The notes under the pieces are model-generated. The model saw only the letters and a list, made by a program, of their open reading frames with translations. It had not been told where the DNA came from and searched no databases. The position numbers and the translations under genes are program-made. DNA of 49,713 nucleotides, taken from Candidatus Flavonifractor intestinigallinarum. GTDB lineage: Bacteria; Bacillota; Clostridia; Oscillospirales; Oscillospiraceae. Each line of letters starts with the position of its first letter. Position 1 is the stretch's first letter. Shown in pieces: positions 9,023 to 16,731 of the stretch. The stretch covers positions 1 through 49,713 of the forward strand of contig DWXO01000004.1 in NCBI GenBank assembly GCA_019119165.1. The letters run 5' to 3'.

Positions 9023-10003
9023 TTACCAGCGGTCTTTCCCCTGCTCCTGGGGCAGCACCAGGGTAAAGGCCCGGATGCCCACCTCGATCATGGAGTCGTC
9101 CGGCTCGAAGGTGGTCCAGTTCTGGAGCCACATTCCGGGGGCGGACATAAAGCGGGTAAACCAGTTGTCATGCCGGCCCACCAGGCGGTTGAACTCATAG
9201 GTCAGGCTGACGATCACCGGCAGCATCAGCAGATGCAGGCCCATCCGCAGGAAGGTGTTGGTGACCTCCACAAAGGAGAACACCACGCTGGACAGCAGGA
9301 TGCTCACCACAATAACCACAAAGAGGAAGCTGGTGCCGCAGCGGGGATGGTGCCGGGGCTGCTTGCGCACGTTCTCCACCGTCAGGGGCAGGCCGTGCTC
9401 ATAGCAGAAGATGGTCTTGTGCTCCGCCCCATGGTACTGGAATACCCGGTGGATGTCCTTCATATGGGCACACAGGATCAGATAGCCCACAAAAATGATG
9501 ATACGCACCACACCCTCCAGCAGGTTGCGCAGCCACATGGCCAGGGGGGTAAAGTGGCCCAGCAGACCCACCATGGCGGTGGGCAGCAGAATAAAGAGCC
9601 CCACCGAGAAGCAGATGCCCAGTACCACCGCCACCGTCACCAGGGCGGAGGCCGCCTTTTCGCTGCCCAGGTGCTTGTCCAGCCACTGCTCAAACTTGGA
9701 GGGCTCCTCCGGCTCCTCCTCGTCCTCGGGCACGAAGGAGGCGGAGTACATCAGCGCCTTGACGCCGTTGGCCATGGAGGAGCAGAAGTTAAAGACGCCC
9801 CGGATGAAGGGCACCCCCAGTATGGGGTGCTTGTCCTTAATGAGCACCCGCTCCTCCACCTGCTCGGCCAGCTCCCCGTCCGGCTTGCGGACCACCACGG
9901 CCTTCTTCTCCGGCCCCAGCATCATGATGCCTTCGATGAGGGCCTGGCCGCCGATCATGGTCTTATACGGCGTGTCGCAGGCGCGTTTCGTCTGTTTTGA
10001 CAT
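9023..10003 (-). CDS. DUF1385 membrane protein (YqhQ-like)
   Basis: An about 326-residue membrane protein of the DUF1385/YqhQ family, common beside prmC and rpmE in Firmicutes and of unknown function. Seen: the N-terminal IGGQALIEGIMM motif, four or so hydrophobic helices, and the conserved YHGAEHKTI segment in the middle. The start is a choice among ATGs at 10036, 10012 and 10003. The promoter start near 10039 leaves almost no leader for 10036, and AAGGAG is only 3 bases from 10012, so I use 10003. It is the first gene of the recA run. Confidence 0.85.
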   Translation of the reverse strand: MSKQTKRACDTPYKTMIGGQALIEGIMMLGPEKKAVVVRKPDGELAEQVEERVLIKDKHPILGVPFIRGVFNFCSSMANGVKALMYSASFVPEDEEEPEEPSKFEQWLDKHLGSEKAASALVTVAVVLGICFSVGLFILLPTAMVGLLGHFTPLAMWLRNLLEGVVRIIIFVGYLILCAHMKDIHRVFQYHGAEHKTIFCYEHGLPLTVENVRKQPRHHPRCGTSFLFVVIVVSILLSSVVFSFVEVTNTFLRMGLHLLMLPVIVSLTYEFNRLVGRHDNWFTRFMSAPGMWLQNWTTFEPDDSMIEVGIRAFTLVLPQEQGKDRW

Positions 10004-10045
10004 TCGTTCCATGTTCTCCTTGCTGTTTGGATTCATATCTAGGAT

Positions 10046-10074
10046 ATTGTACCAGACCCGCACCCCGATTGCAA
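10046..10074 (-). promoter_or_regulatory. Promoter of the yqhQ-prmC-recA run
   Basis: The -35 TTGCAA (10074-10069), a 17-base spacer ending in TGG, and the -10 TACAAT (10051-10046). It lies inside an inverted repeat (10054-10066 with 10075-10087, 12 of 13 paired) that has a T-run only on the plus strand. Confidence 0.65.
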
Positions 10075-10094
10075 GGGGCGCGGGTCTCTTTTTT
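10054..10094 (+). terminator. Rightward terminator-like hairpin over the yqhQ promoter
   Basis: The stem 10054-10066 with 10075-10087 has one mismatch and is followed by T89-T94 on the plus strand. Only antisense transcripts would read into it, so it may block antisense RNA or serve as an operator dyad. The minus strand lacks a T-run, so it is not the end of the histidine kinase gene. Confidence 0.45.
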
Positions 10095-10125
10095 AAAACA
10101 AATGTTCGATTGCCCTGACATTTCC

Positions 10126-11544
10126 TCACTGAGGCTGGATGGGCAGACGGACGGTGACGATACAGCCGCCCCCCTCGGCGTTGCCGATCTCCAGCACACC
10201 CTCGTGGCGGCTGACGATCTCATCGCACACCGCCAGGCCGATGCCGGAGCCTCTGGCCTTGGAGGAACCCTTGTAGAACTTGTATTTGACGTGGGGCAGC
10301 TCCTCCTCGGGGATGCCGGGACCGTAGTCCCGGATGGTGATGACCACCTGATCCTCCTCCCGGCGGATGGCGGTATCAATGCGCTTGCCCGAGCCGCCAT
10401 GCTTGGCGGCGTTGTCCAGCAGGTTGCAGAACACCTGCCGCAGCCGCTCGGGATCGCCCTCGATGGGGGGAAACTCCTCGTCGCAGTCGAAGTGGTTGAG
10501 CTCGATGCCCTCCCGGCGGAAGAACTCCCGGTAGGTATACACCGCGTCCTCCAGCTCCGCCTTGATGTCCATGGGCTCCACCGAAAGGGTAAACCGGCCG
10601 TCCTGGATGCGGGAGAACTCCAGCAGCTCCTCCACCATGTTGGTCAGCCGCCGGGCCTCGGAGACGATGATGCCCATACCCTTCTTTACGTCGGCGCCGT
10701 CCCGCACCTCCCCGTGCATGATGGTCTCCGCCCAGCCGTTGATGGCGGTCAGCGGAGTACGCAGCTCATGGGAAACCGAGGAGATGAACTCATTCTTCAT
10801 CTTCTCGCTCTGGTTGATTTTCAGGGACATATCGTTGATGGCGTCAGTGAGATCGCCGATTTCATCGTCAAAGCGCTTCTCGATCTGCACGCCGTAGGAC
10901 CCGGCGGCGATACGCTTGGCGGTTTCCGTGATCCCCGCCACCGGCTCCACGATGGAGCGGACAAAATACAGGTTGGAAAAATAGACGATGGCCAGGATCA
11001 CCATGCCGATGCCCAGGGAAATGGCCACCACAATGACGATCTGCCAGTCCACGTTCCGCAGAGAGGTGACGTAGCGCATGGCTCCCACCACTTCCCCGTT
11101 GATGATGAGGGGGCTGGTGGCCGCCATAATGTGCTCCCCTGTGCTGGGGTCGGAGCCGGTCCACACCTCGGTCTTACCCTGGCTCAGCGCCCTGGAGATA
11201 TCGGGGGTACCGGGGGAACGGAAGGCGGTCAGGTCGGAGCTGGAATAGCGGATCTGACCGCTGGCGTCCAGGAACTCCACCTCCAGCTGGTCGCTGGACT
11301 GGTCGCTGCCCACCAGCGTCCTGGCGTACTCATAGTAGGAGTCGCCGCTGGCCCGGTAGTAGTTGAAGCTGCGCACCGCGCTTTCCGCCTTCTGGGACAG
11401 GGATTCGCTGAGGGTGGAATAGTAATAGCTGCCCATGGCCGCGGAAAAGGCGGTCACCGCCAACAGCACGATAAAGAGCACCACGCTGATGGAGTTGACC
11501 ATCCACCGCTTCCGAATGCCGCGGATGCCTTTGATTTTCTTCAT
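10126..11544 (-). CDS. Two-component sensor histidine kinase
   Basis: A 472-residue membrane kinase partnered with the OmpR-type regulator just upstream. TM1 is about 17-37, an extracytoplasmic sensor loop 38-167, TM2 168-190, HAMP 191-243, HisKA with SSVSHELRTPL (phospho-His259), and a HATPase domain with N-box NLLDNAAKHG, G1 DYGPGI and G2 GSGIGLAV. All catalytic boxes are intact. The start is not sharply defined: ATG 11544 gives a basic N-terminus before TM1, while GTGs at 11562 and 11559 lack a clear ribosome site. The signal is unknown; the preceding lipoprotein is a plausible sensory partner. Confidence 0.9.
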   Translation of the reverse strand: MKKIKGIRGIRKRWMVNSISVVLFIVLLAVTAFSAAMGSYYYSTLSESLSQKAESAVRSFNYYRASGDSYYEYARTLVGSDQSSDQLEVEFLDASGQIRYSSSDLTAFRSPGTPDISRALSQGKTEVWTGSDPSTGEHIMAATSPLIINGEVVGAMRYVTSLRNVDWQIVIVVAISLGIGMVILAIVYFSNLYFVRSIVEPVAGITETAKRIAAGSYGVQIEKRFDDEIGDLTDAINDMSLKINQSEKMKNEFISSVSHELRTPLTAINGWAETIMHGEVRDGADVKKGMGIIVSEARRLTNMVEELLEFSRIQDGRFTLSVEPMDIKAELEDAVYTYREFFRREGIELNHFDCDEEFPPIEGDPERLRQVFCNLLDNAAKHGGSGKRIDTAIRREEDQVVITIRDYGPGIPEEELPHVKYKFYKGSSKARGSGIGLAVCDEIVSRHEGVLEIGNAEGGGCIVTVRLPIQPQ

Positions 11545-11602
11545 AGGTCGATGTTTCACCACCTGGGTTTGATAAAAAGATAACGCGCCTCAGAGCCGGC
11601 CG

Positions 11603-12289
11603 TCAGAAGCCCCACTTGTAGCCGTAGCCCCACACGGTAGTAATAAACGTGGGGTTGGTGGGGTCGTCCTCGATTTTGATCCGCAGACGGCGGATATTCA
11701 CGTCCACGATCTTCAGCTCTCCGAAGTAATCCCGGCCCCACACCGAGTCCAGGATCTCCTCCCGGGACAGGGCCTTCCCCGGATTGTCCATAAACAGCTT
11801 CATGATGGAATACTCCACCTGGGTCAGCTTGACCCGCTGGCCGTTCTTCTCCAGGGTGCGGTTTCGAGTGTTCAGCAGGAAGGGCGGCTGGCTGATCTCG
11901 CCGGTATCCACCGCCTCCGCCCCGCCGGTACGGCGGTACAGGGCGTCAATGCGGGCGGTGAGCTCCGCCGGGGAGAAGGGCTTGGTCACATAGTCGTCGG
12001 CGCCGGTCATCAGGCCGGTGACCTTGTCCATCTCCTGGGTCCGGGCGGTGAGCATGATGATCCCGATGTTATTGTCTCCCGCACGAATACGGCGGCATAC
12101 CTCGAATCCGTCCATATCAGGCAGCATGATGTCCAGCAGGGCAACCTTGATATCCGGGTTGCGCTTGAGCTGGGCCAGGGCCTCCTCGCCGGTTTCGGCT
12201 TCGATGGCCTCATAACCGGCCCGCTTCAGGTTGATGACCACAAAGCTGCGGATGTTGGCCTCGTCTTCCAGCACGAGTACCTTTTTCAT
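11603..12289 (-). CDS. OmpR/PhoB-family response regulator
   Basis: A 228-residue DNA-binding regulator. The receiver domain has acidic ED at 8-9, phospho-acceptor Asp53 in LLDIMLPDMDG, and Lys103 in VTKPFSP; the winged-helix effector domain occupies about 135-225 and ends VWGYGYKWGF. It lies 29 bases after the lipoprotein gene and before the kinase, so the three form one operon. A 15-bp palindrome at the operon promoter (13743-13757) could be its binding site, an inference. Confidence 0.93.
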   Translation of the reverse strand: MKKVLVLEDEANIRSFVVINLKRAGYEAIEAETGEEALAQLKRNPDIKVALLDIMLPDMDGFEVCRRIRAGDNNIGIIMLTARTQEMDKVTGLMTGADDYVTKPFSPAELTARIDALYRRTGGAEAVDTGEISQPPFLLNTRNRTLEKNGQRVKLTQVEYSIMKLFMDNPGKALSREEILDSVWGRDYFGELKIVDVNIRRLRIKIEDDPTNPTFITTVWGYGYKWGF

Positions 12290-12318
12290 CCCATTCCCTC
12301 CTTATATTCCCGTCCGTG

Positions 12319-13710
12319 TCAGGACCAGTCGTTGGTAATCAGTGCAAAGTGCGCCTTTACGCCGCTCTCGTCCAGTCCGCAGTCCCAGTCGTTCTGGATA
12401 AAGCGGGCGGCGTAGATGGTGTCGCTGTCGTCGTCCCCCTCCAGCAGCCGGAAGCGGCCCGACATATTGGCCCGCATATAGCGGTTGTCGCCCCGCAGGG
12501 TGTAGATCACCAGGAAGGGCGCCGGGTCCACGCTGGCGTCCCCCTCCCAGTAGGAGAAAATGACCGCCCGCTCTCCCCCGCCGGCCACGTCGCTGCGGGT
12601 AAGGGTAATCTTACCGTCCCAGGCGTCGGGCAGGATGAAGTACCAGCCGTCCTGGTCGTTGTAGTAGGTGGAAAACACCGGATGGGAGTTGCCGTTGATG
12701 TCGTACTGCCGCCAGCGGATGGCCCAGAAGTTCACCGCGATGCTGGTGCTGTTGGGATCGGGCAGGGCGTAGGGATCGGGCAGCTCCAGAATCCCGTCGT
12801 TGTTGATATCCGTGGCCGTCACCGCCGTATACCAGCGGATGGTGTTGTCACTCTCCCCTGTGGCCGGGTCCAGGGTGATATTCTGGATACGGCCATTCTT
12901 CCAGGCAAAAATATCGGTGATCTGTCCGGTCTGGCTGTAGGCGGTGCTGGAATCATAGTCGGTCTCAGTGCCGCTGCGGCCGTAGGCCGAGCTGACAAAG
13001 ACCGCCGGGATATTGTCTTGCAGGTAGCCGGTTTTCACTCCGCCCTCCGGCAGGCTGGTCACATTGTGGGACAGAGGCGCGGAGGAATCCAGCCCCAGGA
13101 TGCCGTTTTGGTAGTTGTACAGCTCCACCCGGTTGCTCTCCTCGGTGGCGCCGGTCTGGACCACCACGATCTCGTCCTGGCCGTCCTGGTCCATATCGCA
13201 AATCTGGAAGTTGGTGTAATTGGTGCGCATCAGCTCCAGCACCTGGCCGTTGTGGATGGAATAGGCCGCCAGGGAGTGGTTCTGATCGCTCATCATCTGC
13301 CAGCTGACAACGATCTCCTTACTGGGGCTGTCGTCCAGATTTTCGTAGGAGACATAGTTGATGGCCGAGCCCTCGCCCTCGATGATGGCCGCCACCTCAT
13401 AATCGTCGCCGGTCTGGCGGTAGATGTAGATTTTCAGGGGGCGCTCCGACGAACTGACCCGGAAGAAGGCAATGGCCTCCTGCACGCCGTCGCCGTCCAG
13501 ATCCTGGAGCTGCACCTTCTGGGTCAGCTCACCGGTAAGGGGGGCGGCATACTCGCCCCCGGCGTTGAGCACTTCATTGATCTTGTTGTCCAGCTTCAGA
13601 TAGTCGTCGGGCGCTCTGGGCGGGGCGTAGAGGTCGTCCACCGACTGGGAAAAGCAGCCTGACAGCAGCATCAACAGCCCTGCCGCCAAAATCAGTCTGA
13701 GTTTTTTCAT
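12319..13710 (-). CDS. Surface lipoprotein with FG-GAP/VCBS-like Asp-rich repeats
   Basis: A 463-residue exported lipoprotein: signal peptide with lipobox LLSGC (Cys19), then a body with several calcium-loop-like motifs, DLDGDGVQE, DMDQDGQDE and DINNDGILE, each followed by a short beta-strand. This is the pattern of FG-GAP/VCBS beta-propeller blades. Function is unknown. It is the first gene of the operon with the response regulator and kinase, suggesting a role in the same envelope signal. I start at the ATG at 13710; an in-frame ATG 14 codons upstream would displace the signal peptide. Confidence 0.8.
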   Translation of the reverse strand: MKKLRLILAAGLLMLLSGCFSQSVDDLYAPPRAPDDYLKLDNKINEVLNAGGEYAAPLTGELTQKVQLQDLDGDGVQEAIAFFRVSSSERPLKIYIYRQTGDDYEVAAIIEGEGSAINYVSYENLDDSPSKEIVVSWQMMSDQNHSLAAYSIHNGQVLELMRTNYTNFQICDMDQDGQDEIVVVQTGATEESNRVELYNYQNGILGLDSSAPLSHNVTSLPEGGVKTGYLQDNIPAVFVSSAYGRSGTETDYDSSTAYSQTGQITDIFAWKNGRIQNITLDPATGESDNTIRWYTAVTATDINNDGILELPDPYALPDPNSTSIAVNFWAIRWRQYDINGNSHPVFSTYYNDQDGWYFILPDAWDGKITLTRSDVAGGGERAVIFSYWEGDASVDPAPFLVIYTLRGDNRYMRANMSGRFRLLEGDDDSDTIYAARFIQNDWDCGLDESGVKAHFALITNDWS

Positions 13711-13742
13711 GGATTTTCTGCCCTCCGTGGGAATTTTCGATA

Positions 13743-13757
13743 GTGTTATCATAACAC
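13743..13757. promoter_or_regulatory. Palindromic operator over the lipoprotein-TCS promoter
   Basis: GTGTTATCATAACAC is a perfect dyad (7-bp arms, one central base). On the minus strand it includes TATGAT, the likely -10 of the lipoprotein operon; the -35 is weak. A regulator binding here would directly control the promoter. Confidence 0.5.
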
Positions 13758-13809
13758 ATCTTCCATGGAAATGGTATGGCGTTTTCTGAATTTATTCCGA
13801 TCATAGGGC

Positions 13810-13838
13810 TTGCCATCTGTTTCTAATTCGTGTATAAT
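13810..13838 (+). promoter_or_regulatory. Promoter of tRNA-Leu(CAA)
   Basis: The -35 TTGCCA (13810-13815), 17-base spacer, and consensus -10 TATAAT (13833-13838) lie 25 bases ahead of the tRNA. Confidence 0.8.
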
Positions 13839-13862
13839 ACCATCCAGACCTTGATCATAAAC

Positions 13863-13948
13863 GCCGGTGTGATGGAATGGTAGACGTGACGGATTCAAAA
13901 TCCGTTGGTGGCAACACCGTGTGGGTTCGAGTCCCACCACCGGCACCA
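13863..13948 (+). tRNA. tRNA-Leu(CAA)
   Basis: Class II tRNA with CCA encoded. Acceptor 13863-13869 pairs with 13938-13944; anticodon loop TTCAAAA gives CAA at 13896-13898, reading UUG; a long variable arm precedes the T arm GTGGG-TTCGAGT-CCCAC (13921-13937). Confidence 0.97.
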
Positions 13949-13949
13949 C

Positions 13950-13987
13950 GTCGGAGCAAGCTTTGTATCGCTTGCTCCGACTTTTTT
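13950..13987 (+). terminator. Terminator of tRNA-Leu(CAA)
   Basis: An 11-bp perfect stem (13950-13960 with 13971-13981) and six T residues (13982-13987) directly after the tRNA. Confidence 0.92.
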
Positions 13988-14025
13988 CAAAAGTCAGAGC
14001 GCACTCACGCCGCTGCTCCTCCTCT

Positions 14026-14078
14026 CCAAATCGAACCCGCTGCGCTGGGCTTCGATTTGGTATCGGGTGCGAACCCGA
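14026..14078. repeat. Hairpins in the tRNA-Leu/galT spacer
   Basis: A 10-bp stem 14026-14035 with 14051-14060 (plus an inner CCC/GGG), then a second stem 14063-14068 with 14073-14078. From 13988 to 14205 no gene is visible; the space holds these hairpins, a weak T-tailed stem near 14111-14131 and the long stem at 14153-14193. Confidence 0.5.
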
Positions 14079-14152
14079 AAGCTTTGGCATCTATACTGTT
14101 GCGATATTCCAGCTTGCGGCGAGCTTTTTTATTTCATTGCAAGGCTCATCAA

Positions 14153-14193
14153 ATCAACGGCCCCCGGCGCAACAAGCGCCGGGGGCCGTTGAT
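14153..14193. terminator. 18-bp perfect hairpin between tRNA-Leu and galT
   Basis: Arms 14153-14170 and 14176-14193 are exact complements around AACAA. The T content after it is modest (GTTTCTTT on plus, none on minus). Its position 12 bases past the galT stop suggests it ends or stabilises the galKET transcript. Confidence 0.6.
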
Positions 14194-14205
14194 GTTTCTT
14201 TAGAA

Positions 14206-15696
14206 TTACACCTGCTCCAGGAAGCGGAGGAAGGCCTCCTTCCCTTCCGGGGTGCGGGCATAGACGCCGGCGTGCTCCAGCACCTTGGCAAACACCAGGC
14301 CGGTCTCATGGTAGACCACATCCAGGGCGTTGTCCGGAGTGACCTGAGCGGCAAAGCCCTCCGCCCAGTCGGCGTGGGCCGCAGTCAGCGGGTCGGCCCG
14401 CAGGTCGCCGCCCTGGGCCAGCTTGTCCGCCACCGCCGCCAGCTCGGTCTTGAGCCGGGCGGGCAGCACCGCCAGACCCATCACCTCGATGAGGCCGATG
14501 TTCTCCTTCTTGATATGGTGGAGCTCGGCATGGGGATGGTAGATCCCCAGAGGGTGCTCCTCGGTGGTGATGTTGTTGCGCAGCACTAGGTCCAGCTCGT
14601 AGTCGCTCCCCCGCCGCCGGGCGATGGGGGTGATGGTGTTATGGGGCTCCCCGTTGGTCTCGGCGAAAATAAAGGCCTTCTCGTCGGTATAGCCCCGCCA
14701 GCTGGTCAGGATACGGTCGGCCAGGTCGATGAGCCGCTGGGGCTGGGCGCAGGTGAGGCGCACCACCGACATGGGCCACTTGACGATGCCCGCCTGCACA
14801 TCCTCATAGCCCGGGAAGGTGAAGGGAGTCTCCACCGGGGCCTTCTCCATGGCGAAGGTATAGCGTCCGCCCTGGAAGTGGTCGTGGGCCAGGATGGAGC
14901 CGCCCACGATGGGCAGATCGGCGTTGGACCCCACGAAGTAGTGGGGGAACTGGCCCACAAAGTCCAGCAGCTTGCCGAAGCAGGCCTTGTCAATCTTCAT
15001 GGGGGTGTGGACGCTGTTCAGGCAAATGCAGTGCTCATTGTAATAGACATAGGGGGAATACTGCAAAAACCAGGGGGACCCATTGATGGTGATGGGCACA
15101 ATGCGGTGGTTCTGACGGGCGGGATGGTTCACCCGTCCGGCGTAACCCTCGTTCTCAGCGCACAGCTGGCAGCGGGGGTAGGCGGAGGCGGGCAAGTTGC
15201 GGGCCGCGGCGATGGCCTTGGGGTCCTTCTCCGGCTTGGACAGGTTGATGGTGATGTCCAGCTCGCCGTACTCCGTCTGAGCCTTCCACTGTACATCCTT
15301 GGCAATGCGGTCCCGGCGGATATAGTTGGTATCCTGGCTGAACTGATAGTACCAGTCGGTAGCCGCCTTGGGGTCCTGCCGGTACAGGTCGTTGAAGGTG
15401 TCAATCACCTGGGCGGGCCGGGGTGTGAGGGCTCCCATGAGCCGGGTGTCAAACAGATCCCGGTAGGTGACGGTGTCCTCGGGCAGCATTCCCCGGGCGC
15501 AGGCGTCGTCGGTGAGAGCCTCCAGAATGGCGGGCAGCTCCTCCTCCCCCACCGGACCCACCTCCGGCAGGGCGCAGCTGTCCACCCGCAGGATATCCAG
15601 CAGGGTATTCACCGCCCAGATCCGCTCTTCGGGCCGGACGAGGCCCTTCTTCACGGCGTAGCTTACCAGCTTGGCAATGGCCTGGTCACGCTCCAT
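14206..15696 (-). CDS. galT: UDP-glucose--hexose-1-phosphate uridylyltransferase (class II)
   Basis: Leloir-pathway enzyme exchanging UMP between UDP-glucose and galactose-1-phosphate. The 496-residue length and sequence belong to the Firmicutes GalT class II family rather than the 350-residue E. coli type. Features include PRCQLCAENEGYAGR with paired Cys, the HDHFQGGRY block, and the HPHAELHHIK segment with the HPH active-site triad. It begins 2 bases after the galE stop and is the last gene of galKET. Confidence 0.95.
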   Translation of the reverse strand: MERDQAIAKLVSYAVKKGLVRPEERIWAVNTLLDILRVDSCALPEVGPVGEEELPAILEALTDDACARGMLPEDTVTYRDLFDTRLMGALTPRPAQVIDTFNDLYRQDPKAATDWYYQFSQDTNYIRRDRIAKDVQWKAQTEYGELDITINLSKPEKDPKAIAAARNLPASAYPRCQLCAENEGYAGRVNHPARQNHRIVPITINGSPWFLQYSPYVYYNEHCICLNSVHTPMKIDKACFGKLLDFVGQFPHYFVGSNADLPIVGGSILAHDHFQGGRYTFAMEKAPVETPFTFPGYEDVQAGIVKWPMSVVRLTCAQPQRLIDLADRILTSWRGYTDEKAFIFAETNGEPHNTITPIARRRGSDYELDLVLRNNITTEEHPLGIYHPHAELHHIKKENIGLIEVMGLAVLPARLKTELAAVADKLAQGGDLRADPLTAAHADWAEGFAAQVTPDNALDVVYHETGLVFAKVLEHAGVYARTPEGKEAFLRFLEQV

Positions 15697-15698
15697 GT

Positions 15699-16691
15699 TC
15701 AGCCCTCCTCAAAGCCCCGGGGATGGCTCTTGTGCCAGGCCCAGGCGGAGGCCACAATGGTGTTCAGGTCGTTGTACTGGGGCTTCCAGCCCAGCACCTT
15801 CACCGCCTTCTCGGAGGAGGCGATGAGCTGGGCGGGATCGCCCGCCCGGCGGGGCGCTATCTTGGCGGGGATGGGGTGACCGGTAACCGTGCGGGCCACG
15901 TCGATGACCTCCTGTACCGTAAAGCCCACGCCGTTGCCCAGGTTGAACACGTCGTTGTCTCCGCCCTTCATCAGGTAGTCCAGGGCCAGGATGTGGGCCT
16001 GGGCCAGGTCGGTGACGTGGATATAGTCCCGGATACAGGTGCCGTCCTTGGTGGGATAGTCGTCGCCAAAGACGCTGACCGCCTCCCGCTGGCCCAGGGG
16101 CACCTGGAGGATAATGGGGATCAGGTGGGTCTCCGGGTCGTGGGCCTCGCCGATCTGGCCGGAGACGTGGGCGCCGCAGGCGTTGAAGTAGCGCAGCGCC
16201 ACATATTTCAGGCCGTGGGCCTTGGACACCCAGCTCATCATATGCTCCATGGCCAGCTTGGTCTGGCCGTAGCAGTTGGTGGGGGTGGTGCGGTCGTCCT
16301 CCAGGATGGGCACCCGCTCCGGCTCGCCGTAGGTGGCGGCGGTGGAGGAAAACACGATCTTGTCCACCCCGTGGGCCACCATGGACTGGAGGAGCACCAT
16401 GGTGCCGTAGAGGTTGTTATCGTAATACTTCAGCGGATCGGACATGGACTCCCCCACCTGGGAGGAGGCGGCAAAGTGGATGACGCCCTCGATGTCCTCG
16501 GCCTGGAACAGGGTGTCCAGGGCCCCCCGGTCCCGGATGTCCAGCTGATAGAATTTTGCCTTGGGATGGACGGCGGCCTTGAAGCCAGTCTGCAGGTTGT
16601 CGGCCACCACCACGTCCCGGCCGGCCTCAATCAGTTCATATACCGTATGGGAGCCGATGTATCCGGCTCCGCCCAATACTAAGATCGCCAT
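15699..16691 (-). CDS. galE: UDP-glucose 4-epimerase
   Basis: Interconverts UDP-galactose and UDP-glucose with tightly bound NAD. It is 330 residues, an extended SDR with a Rossmann glycine motif GGAGYIGS at 7-14, Ser116 in FSSTAATYG, and the catalytic pair Tyr141-x3-Lys145. It lies between galK and galT, giving transcription order galK-galE-galT. Confidence 0.97.
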   Translation of the reverse strand: MAILVLGGAGYIGSHTVYELIEAGRDVVVADNLQTGFKAAVHPKAKFYQLDIRDRGALDTLFQAEDIEGVIHFAASSQVGESMSDPLKYYDNNLYGTMVLLQSMVAHGVDKIVFSSTAATYGEPERVPILEDDRTTPTNCYGQTKLAMEHMMSWVSKAHGLKYVALRYFNACGAHVSGQIGEAHDPETHLIPIILQVPLGQREAVSVFGDDYPTKDGTCIRDYIHVTDLAQAHILALDYLMKGGDNDVFNLGNGVGFTVQEVIDVARTVTGHPIPAKIAPRRAGDPAQLIASSEKAVKVLGWKPQYNDLNTIVASAWAWHKSHPRGFEEG

Positions 16692-16731
16692 TGTTCAGAC
16701 GCGCTCCTTTCACTTCACTGTATGCACTTAC

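Noticed and set aside
14063..14078. T-arm-like stem TCGGGT-GCGA-ACCCGA suggesting a second tRNA or tRNA fragment
   Set aside because: No acceptor, anticodon or D arm can be placed around it; treated as one of several spacer hairpins.
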